The translations under genes were made by a program, and so were the position numbers. Of a stretch of 9,196 bases of DNA, positions 1 to 5,869 are shown piece by piece. Position 1 is the stretch's first letter. Each line of letters begins with the position of its first letter. The notes beneath the pieces were generated by a model. That model saw nothing but the letters and a program-made list of their open reading frames with translations, ran no database searches and had not been told where the DNA came from. The DNA is from an uncultured Oscillospiraceae bacterium. Lineage in GTDB: Bacteria > Bacillota > Clostridia > Oscillospirales > Acutalibacteraceae. The stretch lies in contig USBP01000033.1 of assembly GCA_900552985.1 (NCBI GenBank), positions 1-9,196 on the forward strand, in the 5' to 3' direction.

Positions 1-1
1 G

Positions 2-371
2 GCAGCCGGGCTGTTTGTGCTGTCGTTTTGCTTAGGCGCACTGGTGGTGGCAGCGTTTGGGATGCTGATTTACATCTCCGCGTTTTTCACCATCTCCCCG
101 ATGGGGGTACGATTGATCGCCGTATCCCTTGTCGATTTTCTCTCCGGCTCCATCATTCCAATCCCGTTTTTTCCCAAAACGCTGCAAACCGTCTTTTCCA
201 TTCTTCCATTTGGGGCGATGCAGAATGTGCCGTTCCGAATCTATGGCGGCGCTCTAAGCGGAGGCCGCCGCAAGCATTCTCCTACAGGTTTTTTGGCTGG
301 CGGTTTTGATCTTATTGGGGCGGCTATGGATGCAAAAAGCGCTGCGCCGCGTGGTGATACAAGGAGGGTGA
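2..371 (+). pseudogene. ABC-2 family permease, 5'-partial and frameshifted
   Basis: This is the C-terminal part of a multi-span ABC-2 type exporter permease (ABC2_membrane_6-like, the first of the usual two-permease set); its start lies before the window. The frame entering at base 2 gives hydrophobic segments and the stretch PFFPKTLQTVFSILPFGAMQ, followed by FRIYGGALSG, both typical of the family near its C-terminus. After about base 260 that frame becomes hydrophilic nonsense. The frame one base further on continues the family tail: about 14 hydrophobic residues, then LGRLWMQKALRRVVIQGG and a TGA at 369-371. Frame 3 has a TAA at 255-257, so the shift lies between 258 and 264. A 1-base gain or 2-base loss would explain it, either as a real mutation or as a sequencing error in a GC-rich run. 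The stop is 3 bases before the next permease, whose ribosome site lies inside this gene, so the two were built as one operon. No slippery heptamer is visible. Confidence 0.8.
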
Positions 372-374
372 AAG

Positions 375-1151
375 ATGAAGCTTTACCTCAAATATCTCTC
401 CATTCATGTAAAAAGCATGATGCAGTTTAAAACATCGTTTTTTCTGACGGCGCTCGGGCAGTTCCTGGTGTCGTTCACCGCGATTCTGGGCGTCTATTTC
501 CTGCTCGACCGGTTTCATGCTGTAAAAGGCTATCGCTTTACAGATATTTTGCTCTGTTCCGCCGTGATTTTGATGGCGTTTTCTTTGGCGGAGTGCTTTG
601 CTCGAGGCTTCGACCAATTCCCCAAGGCGATCTCCAATGGGGAGTTTGACCGGATGCTCGTGCGCCCACGCAGCGAGATTTTTCAGATTCTGGCCTCCAA
701 ATTCGAGCTGACGCGCATCGGGAGAATGCTGCAGGGTATTTTGATGTTAGCCGTCGCCTTCTGGCAAAGCGGCGTGCAATGGTCGTTTGCCAGGATTCTG
801 ACGCTTGTTTTTATGATCGTTGGCGGGACGGCCGTATTCTCCAGCCTGTTCCTGTTATATGCGGCGTTCAGCTTTTTTACGCTGGAGGGGCTGGAATTTA
901 TGAACGTTTTCACAGATGGCTGCAAGGAATTTGGGCAATACCCCGTTTCTGTTTACGGGAAGGCTGTGCTTGCCTTTTGCACGGCGGTGGTGCCTTACGC
1001 CTGGTTTCAGCAGATCCCGCTAGAGTATCTCACCGGGCATTCCACAAACCCCATACGGATATTTGCACCCCTCGTTTGCTTTGTCTTTTTCATCCCATGC
1101 TATGCCGTCTGGCGGATTGGCCTCAGGCATTATAAATCAACTGGCTCCTGA
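375..1151 (+). CDS. ABC-2 type transporter permease (second subunit)
   Basis: A 258-residue integral membrane protein, the normal size for permeases of the ABC2_membrane_6 type (family of COG3694/COG4587). It should pair with the permease upstream and an ATPase outside the window to form an exporter; the substrate cannot be read from sequence. About six hydrophobic segments are visible, at roughly residues 20-45, 55-75, 115-135, 140-170, 190-215 and 230-250. The family-typical cytoplasmic loop lies between the second and third (around 85-115) and contains ISNGEFDRMLVRPRSEIFQI. The start is ATG 375 behind AGGAGG (362-367), which overlaps the end of the upstream permease and implies coupled translation. 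The reading frame is intact and followed at once by a terminator. If the upstream frameshift is real, this subunit may lack its partner. Confidence 0.88.
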   Translation: MKLYLKYLSIHVKSMMQFKTSFFLTALGQFLVSFTAILGVYFLLDRFHAVKGYRFTDILLCSAVILMAFSLAECFARGFDQFPKAISNGEFDRMLVRPRSEIFQILASKFELTRIGRMLQGILMLAVAFWQSGVQWSFARILTLVFMIVGGTAVFSSLFLLYAAFSFFTLEGLEFMNVFTDGCKEFGQYPVSVYGKAVLAFCTAVVPYAWFQQIPLEYLTGHSTNPIRIFAPLVCFVFFIPCYAVWRIGLRHYKSTGS

Positions 1152-1173
1152 TAAAAACGGCCCGCCGTTTTTA
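1152..1173. terminator. Bidirectional rho-independent terminator
   Basis: A perfect inverted repeat TAAAAACGG / CCGTTTTTA around a CCCG loop begins one base after the permease stop. It gives a hairpin with a U-run on either strand. It lies between the convergent permease operon and tyrS (whose stop codon is at 1212-1214), so it can serve both. Confidence 0.85.
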
Positions 1174-1211
1174 TATTCTGAATGATCTGTACCTTTCGAG
1201 TTTCTACGGGT

Positions 1212-2429
1212 TTATTCCAGCACGATTTTATGGAAAACCTTCTTCCCCTTCTTCACAAGCACGTGACCCTTTGCAAAATCCTCTGCGGAAACCGTCTTGC
1301 CGATATCCGTCACTCGCTCATCATCTACGGTGATACCGCCCTGCTCGATCAGCCTGCGGGCCTCGCCCTTCGACTTGGCGAGCGCAGAGGCCACCAGAAT
1401 ATCGATCACCGGAATCGCGCCGTTTGTAAGCTGCTCCGCTTTGAGGATGGTCGTCGGCATATGCTCGGTATCCGTGCTACTTCCGAACAGCGCCTTCGCA
1501 GCTGCCTGCGCCTTCTGCGCCTCTTCCTCGCCGTGGATGAGCTTTGTCACCTCAAAGGCAAGCTTTTCCTTGGCCTGATTCAGCGCGCTGCCCTCAAGCT
1601 TTTCATACTCTGCAATTTCTTCGAGCGGAATAAAGGTAAGCATCTTCATGCAGTTGACCACATCCGCATCGCCGACGTTGCGCCAGTATTGATAAAACTC
1701 GTAGGGGCTTGTCTTCTCCGGATCGAGCCACACAGCGCCCTTTTCCGTTTTTCCCATCTTACGGCCGTCGCTCGTCTGCAGCAGGTTAAAGGTCATGCCA
1801 CAGACCTCGCGGCCATCCATACGGCGGCCGATAATGTTGCTCCACTGATCATCCCCGCCGAATTCAAGCTGGCAATCATATTTGCGGCTGAGCACGAGAA
1901 AATCATAGCTCTGCATAATCATATAGTTAAGTTCAAAGAAGGAAAGCCCGCGCTCCAGCCGCTGCTTGTAGCATTCCGCCGCCAGCATCCGGTTGACAGA
2001 AAAGTGCACGCCTACCTCACGCAAAAAGTCGATATAGTTCAGGTTCAGCAGCCAATCCGCATTATTAACCATGATTGCCTTACCGTCTGAAAAATCAACA
2101 AGCTTTGACATTTGCTTCTGGAAGCAGTCGATATTGTGCTGGATGGTCTCCTTCGTCAGCATTTTGCGCATGTCGGTTTTGCCGGAGGGATCTCCGATCA
2201 TTCCTGTGCCGCCGCCAAACAGGGCGATTGGCACATGGCCTGCACGCTGCATATGCGCCATGACCATAATCTGCACAAAGTGGCCCACATGCAGGCTGTC
2301 CGCCGTGGGGTCGAAGCCGATATAGAATTTGATCTTCTGTGTGTCCATCAGCTCGCGGATTTTTTCCTCATTCGTCATCTGCGCGATCATTCCACGCGCC
2401 TTGAGCTCTTCAAATACGCTCATGCCCAT
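1212..2429 (-). CDS. tyrS: Tyrosyl-tRNA synthetase
   Basis: Class I cytosolic enzyme that charges tRNA-Tyr with tyrosine using ATP. With the start chosen here it is 405 residues. The HIGH-type signature is HVGH at 47-50 and the KMSKS loop is KMGKT at 224-228. Tyrosine-binding residues Y169, Q173, D176 and Q195 (in GGDDQWSN) match those known from the Geobacillus enzyme. An S4 RNA-binding domain fills about 340-405. The longest frame begins at 2486, but that ATG lies in the loop of the T-box terminator and cannot be the normal start. ATG 2429 has GGGAGGT at 2437-2443, 7 bases upstream; ATG 2423 is a less well spaced alternative. The gene is monocistronic, with its own promoter and T-box, and converges on the ABC permease operon. 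Confidence 0.97.
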   Translation of the reverse strand: MGMSVFEELKARGMIAQMTNEEKIRELMDTQKIKFYIGFDPTADSLHVGHFVQIMVMAHMQRAGHVPIALFGGGTGMIGDPSGKTDMRKMLTKETIQHNIDCFQKQMSKLVDFSDGKAIMVNNADWLLNLNYIDFLREVGVHFSVNRMLAAECYKQRLERGLSFFELNYMIMQSYDFLVLSRKYDCQLEFGGDDQWSNIIGRRMDGREVCGMTFNLLQTSDGRKMGKTEKGAVWLDPEKTSPYEFYQYWRNVGDADVVNCMKMLTFIPLEEIAEYEKLEGSALNQAKEKLAFEVTKLIHGEEEAQKAQAAAKALFGSSTDTEHMPTTILKAEQLTNGAIPVIDILVASALAKSKGEARRLIEQGGITVDDERVTDIGKTVSAEDFAKGHVLVKKGKKVFHKIVLE

Positions 2430-2463
2430 CTCAGATACCTCCCGATTTTTTCGTGCAGACGGC

Positions 2464-2503
2464 AAAAAAACGCCCTCTGCAACCATTCAGATTACAGAGG
2501 GCG
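2464..2503 (-). terminator. T-box attenuator terminator of tyrS
   Basis: A 9-bp stem (CAGAGGGC at 2495-2502 pairs with GCCCTCTG at 2472-2479, plus the closing pair 2503/2471) is followed on the - strand by seven T (2470-2464). Its 5' arm directly follows the T-box, the arrangement in which an antiterminator stabilised by uncharged tRNA excludes the terminator. Confidence 0.9.
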
Positions 2504-2742
2504 GAAAATCCGCGGTACCACCTCTATTTACCGTTTCCTCACAAAAACGGCCTCACCGGGTACACTCGCAAAGCGATGAATACCCTCGCGCTGTAACGGG
2601 CGCTGCCGGCGCGGCCTACTGGGGAAACCCGTTCCGCCTTGCGGCTCAAAGATGTATTTCACGATGCGCCCGCATCCCCTTCCACCAACCGGGGACTCTC
2701 TGCGCCGGACGGATACCGCTACTTCTTCTTATCGCAGCCATT
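2464..2742 (-). promoter_or_regulatory. Tyrosine T-box leader of tyrS
   Basis: This leader should read uncharged tRNA-Tyr directly and allow tyrS transcription when charging is low. The conserved T-box AGAGGTGGTACCGCG lies at 2525-2511. Its TGGT would pair with the ACCA end of tRNA-Tyr, since the base after TGG is T, matching discriminator A. In Stem I the AGAGAG element is at 2701-2696. The specifier loop GTGAAATACATC carries TAC at 2656-2654, a tyrosine codon preceded by the usual GTGAA bulge and followed by A. A terminator follows the T-box. The 5' boundary is estimated from the -10 element, about 7 bases before 2742. Identification rests on these motifs and on the downstream gene; I have not folded the RNA. 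Confidence 0.93.
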
Positions 2743-2748
2743 GGTTGG

Positions 2749-2777
2749 ATTATACCCGTAGCAGGATAGAAAGTCAA
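2749..2777 (-). promoter_or_regulatory. Housekeeping promoter of tyrS
   Basis: The -35 TTGACT (2777-2772) and -10 TATAAT (2754-2749) are separated by exactly 17 bases. The start would fall near 2742, just before T-box Stem I. It is near-consensus for vegetative sigma A. Confidence 0.9.
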
Positions 2778-2854
2778 GTATTTTCCTTGATTTTTTATAT
2801 CGATCATATTTATATTTTAGTGCCCAATTTGTTCATAACGCATCCATTTCCACT

Positions 2855-3838
2855 TCACTTATCCTTTGTCTTTCTACACCCCGTCTGTTTTAGCGTTAAT
2901 TTTCCGTTTTTATCCATGATAATCACGCTGCCCGCGAAACGATTTTCCTCTTTGTTTTTTTTGTTAAAACGGGTATGCGTTCCATACCCCAAGACAACGC
3001 CTTGGTACTCACAGCAAAAAGTGCTTGCATGATCGTGCCCAGCAAATACACCCTTCGTGCTTTTTAGCCGCACGATTTCGGAGAACATCCCACTGTTTTC
3101 CTCCGGGGCATAAACTTTATCCTCCCCCATTGTCCCCAAAATAACACGTCCCTTTTCCCATGCATCTTGAAATTCGTTGAGCGGGATATGGAGAAACATC
3201 AGGGATGGGATAACGTCTTTCAGCGCTTCACCTTTTCTGTAAAGGGAAGTCATTCCGGTTACCGCCCACCTGTACCACGAAATCTGCTCATGTGTCAAGG
3301 ATTGATAGCGCAGGCCATTGATCTCAAATGAAGTGTGAGAATCAAGAAAAAACAACGCGCCCCAGGGCTTGCCGTTTGCCGTTAGGGAGAAGATAAAGTT
3401 TCCCACACCCCCGATGTTTTTGGGGCCTTGGCGGAAAAGGCCGTATCGACTGCTTTCCAGGATATTGGCAATGTAATAGCGGTCGTACTTCCCTTGGCTA
3501 TCATGATTCCCCATGACCGCCGTCCAAGGCGTTTTTTCACGGTCAAGCACACGAACAAGCCATTTGGTATCCCGCTTATTGTTTTTTAAGGCTGTAAAAT
3601 CGCCCGTAACGACAACAAGATCAGGCCTCTCATTCTGAATCATTTTATGAATTTTGCGTGCCGTGCCGAAAGTATTTTTTGTATATTGACGTAGGTGAAT
3701 ATCGGTGAGCTGTAATATCTTGCAGCTTTCCGTTTTCGTTTTCAGACAGATGCAATCATTTGAGGTAAATGGCTGCTCTTCTCGCCACACAGAGCCTTTG
3801 ACTTCGCCCTTGATTTGATGATAATTTGATTCCGCCAT
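2855..3838 (-). CDS. Calcineurin-like metallophosphoesterase
   Basis: A 327-residue phosphoesterase with a complete two-metal site: TDIH (D46, H48), GDF (D80), GNHD (N111, H112), the lone histidine in FLHIPL (H217) and GHDH (267-270). The spacing and order fit the Metallophos fold, closest in flavour to the Dcr2/purple acid phosphatase-like group. The substrate is unknown. There is no signal peptide or membrane segment, so it should be cytosolic. ATG 3838 has AAGGGGAT 7 bases upstream. The first ~38 residues precede the catalytic core and are polar and unremarkable; they overlap the out-of-frame sigma remnant. The gene is more A/T- and lysine-rich than its neighbours, which hints at a different origin. 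No terminator is visible between its stop and the tyrS promoter. It may be transcribed from the ECF-like promoter at 3983-4010. Confidence 0.9.
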   Translation of the reverse strand: MAESNYHQIKGEVKGSVWREEQPFTSNDCICLKTKTESCKILQLTDIHLRQYTKNTFGTARKIHKMIQNERPDLVVVTGDFTALKNNKRDTKWLVRVLDREKTPWTAVMGNHDSQGKYDRYYIANILESSRYGLFRQGPKNIGGVGNFIFSLTANGKPWGALFFLDSHTSFEINGLRYQSLTHEQISWYRWAVTGMTSLYRKGEALKDVIPSLMFLHIPLNEFQDAWEKGRVILGTMGEDKVYAPEENSGMFSEIVRLKSTKGVFAGHDHASTFCCEYQGVVLGYGTHTRFNKKNKEENRFAGSVIIMDKNGKLTLKQTGCRKTKDK

Positions 3839-3933
3839 ACTTCTATCCCCTTGTATAATAAGTTTATCCGAAATCTTACAAGCCTTTCAACAGATATTCG
3901 TTCTGCTTCCAGCAAGTTCTCAAACTCCTCCAC
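3742..3933 (-). pseudogene. Remnant of an ECF-type sigma factor N-terminus (63-codon frame)
   Basis: A GTG-started frame behind a strong site, AAAGGGGGT at 3948-3940, spaced 6 bases. Its first ~24 residues, EEFENLLEAERISVERLVRF then RIN, are acidic-helical and resemble the opening of clostridial ECF sigma factors, which from memory run LL..ER..VERFVRFRI before a DADDVLQEVYL-like region 2. Here that region is missing: after residue 24 the frame runs through the phosphoesterase start region in another frame and stops at 3742. It overlaps the phosphoesterase by 97 bases and is not in frame with it, so this is not a fusion. The best reading is a sigma gene that lost almost all its body by deletion. 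It could instead be a short leader peptide that couples translation to the phosphoesterase. The resemblance comes from recall, not a search. Confidence 0.5.
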
Positions 3934-3949
3934 ATCATCACCCCCTTTG

Positions 3950-3987
3950 GTCTATAAGTAATTAAAACCGGTTTCACTTATATAGAC
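3950..3987. repeat. 38-bp imperfect palindrome upstream of the sigma remnant
   Basis: Arms GTCTATAAGT (3950-3959) and ACTTATATAGAC (3976-3987) are complementary apart from a 2-base bulge. They flank the perfect 10-bp palindrome AAACCGGTTT (3965-3974), and the two centres lie one base apart. It sits between the putative -10 and the ribosome site, so it could be an operator or a 5' hairpin in the transcript. Confidence 0.55.
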
Positions 3988-4010
3988 GAGTGCCGGTCTC
4001 AAAAGGTTCA
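3983..4010 (-). promoter_or_regulatory. Putative ECF sigma-type promoter
   Basis: On the - strand TGAACC (4010-4005), followed by TTTT, is separated by 16 bases from CGTCTA (3988-3983). This is the -35/-10 architecture of ECF promoters such as those of Bacillus sigma W and sigma X (TGAAAC, N16, CGTC/CGTA). It lies about 50 bases before a frame that starts like an ECF sigma factor, as expected for autoregulation. No good vegetative -35/-10 pair is visible in the same stretch. Confidence 0.55.
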
Positions 4011-4160
4011 TTTTGCAACGAATATTTTTCAACAGCGACTGCAATAATTAAATGATACCTTCGCTGCCCGAATTTCCCTTTTGAAATAGTCCCAGCAGAG
4101 GTGAGATTTGTTTCGATAGTGGCTTAAAGCAGAAGCCCTTGATATAAAGGCCTTTCGAGA
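4011..4160. other. Intergenic stretch with no recognised feature
   Basis: This 150-base stretch lies between the ECF-like promoter and the tRNA-Ser terminator. It is A/T-rich. One - strand frame runs through it and on across the tRNA gene, but its codons look non-coding and it matches nothing I recognise. I saw no integrase remnant and no copy of the tRNA 3' end. Confidence 0.4.
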
Positions 4161-4215
4161 AAAAATAAACACCGTAACTCTGATACATATCGTATCAAAA
4201 TTACGATGTTTATTT
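4161..4215 (-). terminator. Terminator of the tRNA-Ser gene
   Basis: It starts right after the encoded CCA. A 15-bp stem pairs 4215-4201 with 4177-4163 (one G-U pair). An inner 6-bp stem (TGATAC/GTATCA, 4197-4192 with 4186-4181) caps it, and a T-run follows at the lower-coordinate end. The stem is A/T-rich but long. Confidence 0.75.
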
Positions 4216-4308
4216 TGGCGGAGAGCAAGGGATTCGAACCCTCGAAACGGCGTTGACCGTTTACACGATTTCCAGTCGTGCTCCTTCGACCAGCTCGGAC
4301 AACTCTCC
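4216..4308 (-). tRNA. tRNA-Ser (anticodon GGA)
   Basis: The 7-bp acceptor stem pairs GGAGAGT (4308-4302) with GCTCTCC, followed by discriminator G and an encoded CCA at 4218-4216. The anticodon arm is CACGA-CTGGAAA-TCGTG with GGA at 4273-4271, reading UCC and UCU. A long variable arm (AACGGTCAACGCCGTT) marks a class II serine tRNA, and the T arm GAGGGTTCGAATCCCTT is canonical. The length is 93 bases including CCA. It has its own promoter and terminator and no other tRNA beside it. Confidence 0.96.
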
Positions 4309-4314
4309 AAAATG

Positions 4315-4342
4315 AAGCACCGGTCGGTCATTCCCGGTGCTT
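4315..4342 (-). other. Hairpin in the 5' leader of pre-tRNA-Ser
   Basis: A perfect 9-bp inverted repeat, AAGCACCGG / CCGGTGCTT, around a 10-base loop is followed by CATTTT. It begins at about the predicted transcription start and ends 6 bases before the mature tRNA. It may simply structure the leader removed by RNase P. It resembles a weak terminator, but the short U-run argues against strong attenuation. Confidence 0.6.
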
Positions 4343-4346
4343 TGTT

Positions 4347-4375
4347 ATTATAACGAACCGCTGTGAAAAAATCAA
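4347..4375 (-). promoter_or_regulatory. Promoter of the tRNA-Ser gene
   Basis: The -35 TTGATT (4375-4370) and -10 TATAAT (4352-4347) are separated by 17 bases. The predicted start near 4340 is about 32 bases before the mature tRNA end. Confidence 0.85.
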
Positions 4376-4486
4376 GAGGTAAATGAAATATTTTTTTCAA
4401 CCGTTTTTCCATGATTCATGATACGGCATTACGCCAAAGCAATATCAAAAACGGGATCGAACAGAATCCAAATCAGCACGGATAGA

Positions 4487-4523
4487 CAAACGGCGGCATA
4501 TGCAGTATTCACGCCGCCGTTTG
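4487..4523 (-). terminator. Terminator downstream of the lysozyme gene
   Basis: A perfect 11-bp stem, CAAACGGCGGC / GCCGCCGTTTG, with a 15-base loop starts 10 bases after the lysozyme stop. The T-run after it on the - strand is poor (TTTGTCTATCC), so it may be a weak terminator or a 3' end protector. Confidence 0.65.
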
Positions 4524-4532
4524 ATCTTTCCA

Positions 4533-5744
4533 TTATGGGAGTTGTAATATTTGTCCCTGGTAAATCATATCTGGATTCTCCAGCTGATTGAGTTGTGCAA
4601 GCACAGACACCGAAGTTCCAAACCGCCGGGCGATCGCCCAGAGCGTATCGCCCTTTTTGACGGTGTACGTTTTTAAGGCCATGCGGCGAATACGCAGGCG
4701 TTCCCCCGCATAGATCAAATCCGGATTTCGGAGTGAATTCATGGCCACAATGGAATCAATCGTCGTTCCAAACCGGCGGGCAATGGAAAACAGCGTGTCG
4801 CCCCGCCGCACTGTATAATCGGTTATCTCAACTCCTGGCTCATCCTGCAATGGAACGCGAACGCGCAGGCGTTCCCCCGCATAAATGAGATTGGGATTTT
4901 CCACTCGGTTAAGCTGCAAAAGCTCTGCAACCGTTGTGTGATACCGCTGCGCGATCCCCCACAGCGTATCCCCTCTGCGGACGGTGACCAAAACAATGGC
5001 CGTCTGTTTTTGCGGGGCGGGACGGGGCGGAACAGGGAGATTGTCTGCCGCTTCCAAAAAAATATCCTCTGTGAACCGATCCAGATCCACATTGCCGCTG
5101 ATTCCGTTCACCCGTCCCGCAGAGGTATACTGAAAACCAACCCAGCTCTCCCATTTTCCGTTCTCATCGGGTGTTTCAACGCCATATTGCGCAACCCAGA
5201 GCGGATACGCGGCTGCTATCCGCCGGTCGAACACAGAACGCGCATTGGAGGTGTCGCTGTAGACCACCAGTTCCTTCCCGGTCAGACGGCCGAGGGTCTG
5301 CAAAAACGTCCATGCAATGGCATTGACCTGTGCAGCAGTCAGGCCGTTTAAATACTCAAAATCCATAGCGAGCCTGCAATCCGGTTGTGTACCAGCAACC
5401 GTCGAAGCGAAAAAATGCGCCTCTTGCTCGGCTTGCGCTGTTGTGCGGGCCGTCACATAGTGATAAAACCCGATTTTCAGGCCCTCTGCTTTCGCGCCTT
5501 CATAATTTCTTTTAAAATAAGGATCCACATAGTCGCTTCCCAAACTGGAACGGATATAGACCACCTGTATCCCGCTGCTTTTCACCTGGGCAAAATCAAT
5601 CTCGCCCTGATATTCACTGACGTCAATCCCCCGATAGATCCGCTGGCCAGAAGGCGCAAGCGCCGAAGCCGTTTCGCAGAAAAATACGCATACCAGCACC
5701 ATACTCATCAGCGCGCACTGAATTCTGCGCCACCTTTTTTTCAT
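4533..5744 (-). CDS. Secreted GH25 lysozyme with three LysM domains
   Basis: A 403-residue exported peptidoglycan hydrolase. Residues 1-28 form a signal peptide: basic KKRWRR, a hydrophobic core, and likely cleavage after ASA. The GH25 catalytic domain covers about 36-235, with GIDVSEYQG (39-47), YHY near 94-96, the catalytic DFE motif at D128-E130 and the closing GISGNVDLDRF. A Pro-rich linker leads to three LysM repeats at about 253-296, 309-352 and 359-402, each with the RRGDTL or KKGDTL opening and NP..IY..G; they should hold the enzyme on cell-wall glycan. The start is ATG 5744, with GGGAGG at 5756-5751; the frame is open nine codons further, but ATG 5771 has no such site. It has its own promoter and terminator. 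The role could be wall turnover or attack on other bacteria. No holin or phage gene is nearby, so phage endolysin is unlikely. Confidence 0.93.
   Translation of the reverse strand: MKKRWRRIQCALMSMVLVCVFFCETASALAPSGQRIYRGIDVSEYQGEIDFAQVKSSGIQVVYIRSSLGSDYVDPYFKRNYEGAKAEGLKIGFYHYVTARTTAQAEQEAHFFASTVAGTQPDCRLAMDFEYLNGLTAAQVNAIAWTFLQTLGRLTGKELVVYSDTSNARSVFDRRIAAAYPLWVAQYGVETPDENGKWESWVGFQYTSAGRVNGISGNVDLDRFTEDIFLEAADNLPVPPRPAPQKQTAIVLVTVRRGDTLWGIAQRYHTTVAELLQLNRVENPNLIYAGERLRVRVPLQDEPGVEITDYTVRRGDTLFSIARRFGTTIDSIVAMNSLRNPDLIYAGERLRIRRMALKTYTVKKGDTLWAIARRFGTSVSVLAQLNQLENPDMIYQGQILQLP
4693..4883 (-). repeat. Exact 20-bp repeat inside LysM coding DNA
   Basis: The 20 bases at 4693-4712 recur exactly at 4864-4883, 171 bases (57 codons) apart in frame, and code the AGERLR end of LysM 2 and LysM 1. 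LysM 3 has diverged there (QGQILQ). This indicates recent duplication or gene conversion between the first two repeats. Confidence 0.75.
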
Positions 5745-5803
5745 AGAATTCCTCCCAGAACAGGGCCGCAAAAATAGGTTTATGGCAGCGTCCCTTCTCG
5801 GCC

Positions 5804-5833
5804 ATTCTATGACACAATGGAAACAAATGTGAA
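5804..5833 (-). promoter_or_regulatory. Probable promoter of the lysozyme gene
   Basis: The -35 TTCACA (5833-5828) and -10 TAGAAT (5809-5804) are separated by 18 bases, each one mismatch from consensus. The start would be near 5797, giving a leader of about 50 bases to ATG 5744. Confidence 0.5.
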
Positions 5834-5849
5834 AAAGTGGACTTTGCCG

Positions 5850-5866
5850 CTCTGCCTTCAGCAGAG
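5850..5866 (-). terminator. Small hairpin after the sulfatase gene
   Basis: A 6-bp stem CTCTGC / GCAGAG with loop TGAAG lies just after the sulfatase stop. A T-run (ACTTTTTC) comes only about 10 bases later, so termination here may be inefficient. Confidence 0.35.
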
Positions 5867-5869
5867 ATG

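Noticed and set aside
258..264. Programmed ribosomal frameshift in the first permease
   Set aside because: No slippery heptamer, stem-loop or internal Shine-Dalgarno stimulator is visible, and this permease family is not known for recoding.
1182..2090. Long + strand frame (302 codons) across the tyrS region
   Set aside because: It lies antisense to tyrS, whose signatures are unmistakable; its translation has no recognisable domain and no ribosome site.
2430..2486. Extended N-terminus of tyrS from ATG 2486
   Set aside because: That ATG is in the loop of the T-box terminator, and the family N-terminus and ribosome site fit ATG 2429.
4216..4308. Attachment site of an integrated element at tRNA-Ser
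   Set aside because: No integrase and no second copy of the tRNA 3' end is seen within the window.
4029..4412. 127-codon - strand frame spanning the tRNA-Ser gene
   Set aside because: It runs through the tRNA, its promoter and its terminator, and has no protein-like composition or known match.
4560..5000. Short direct repeats that might suggest a CRISPR-like array
   Set aside because: They are LysM coding repeats, in frame and at protein-domain spacing, without spacers.
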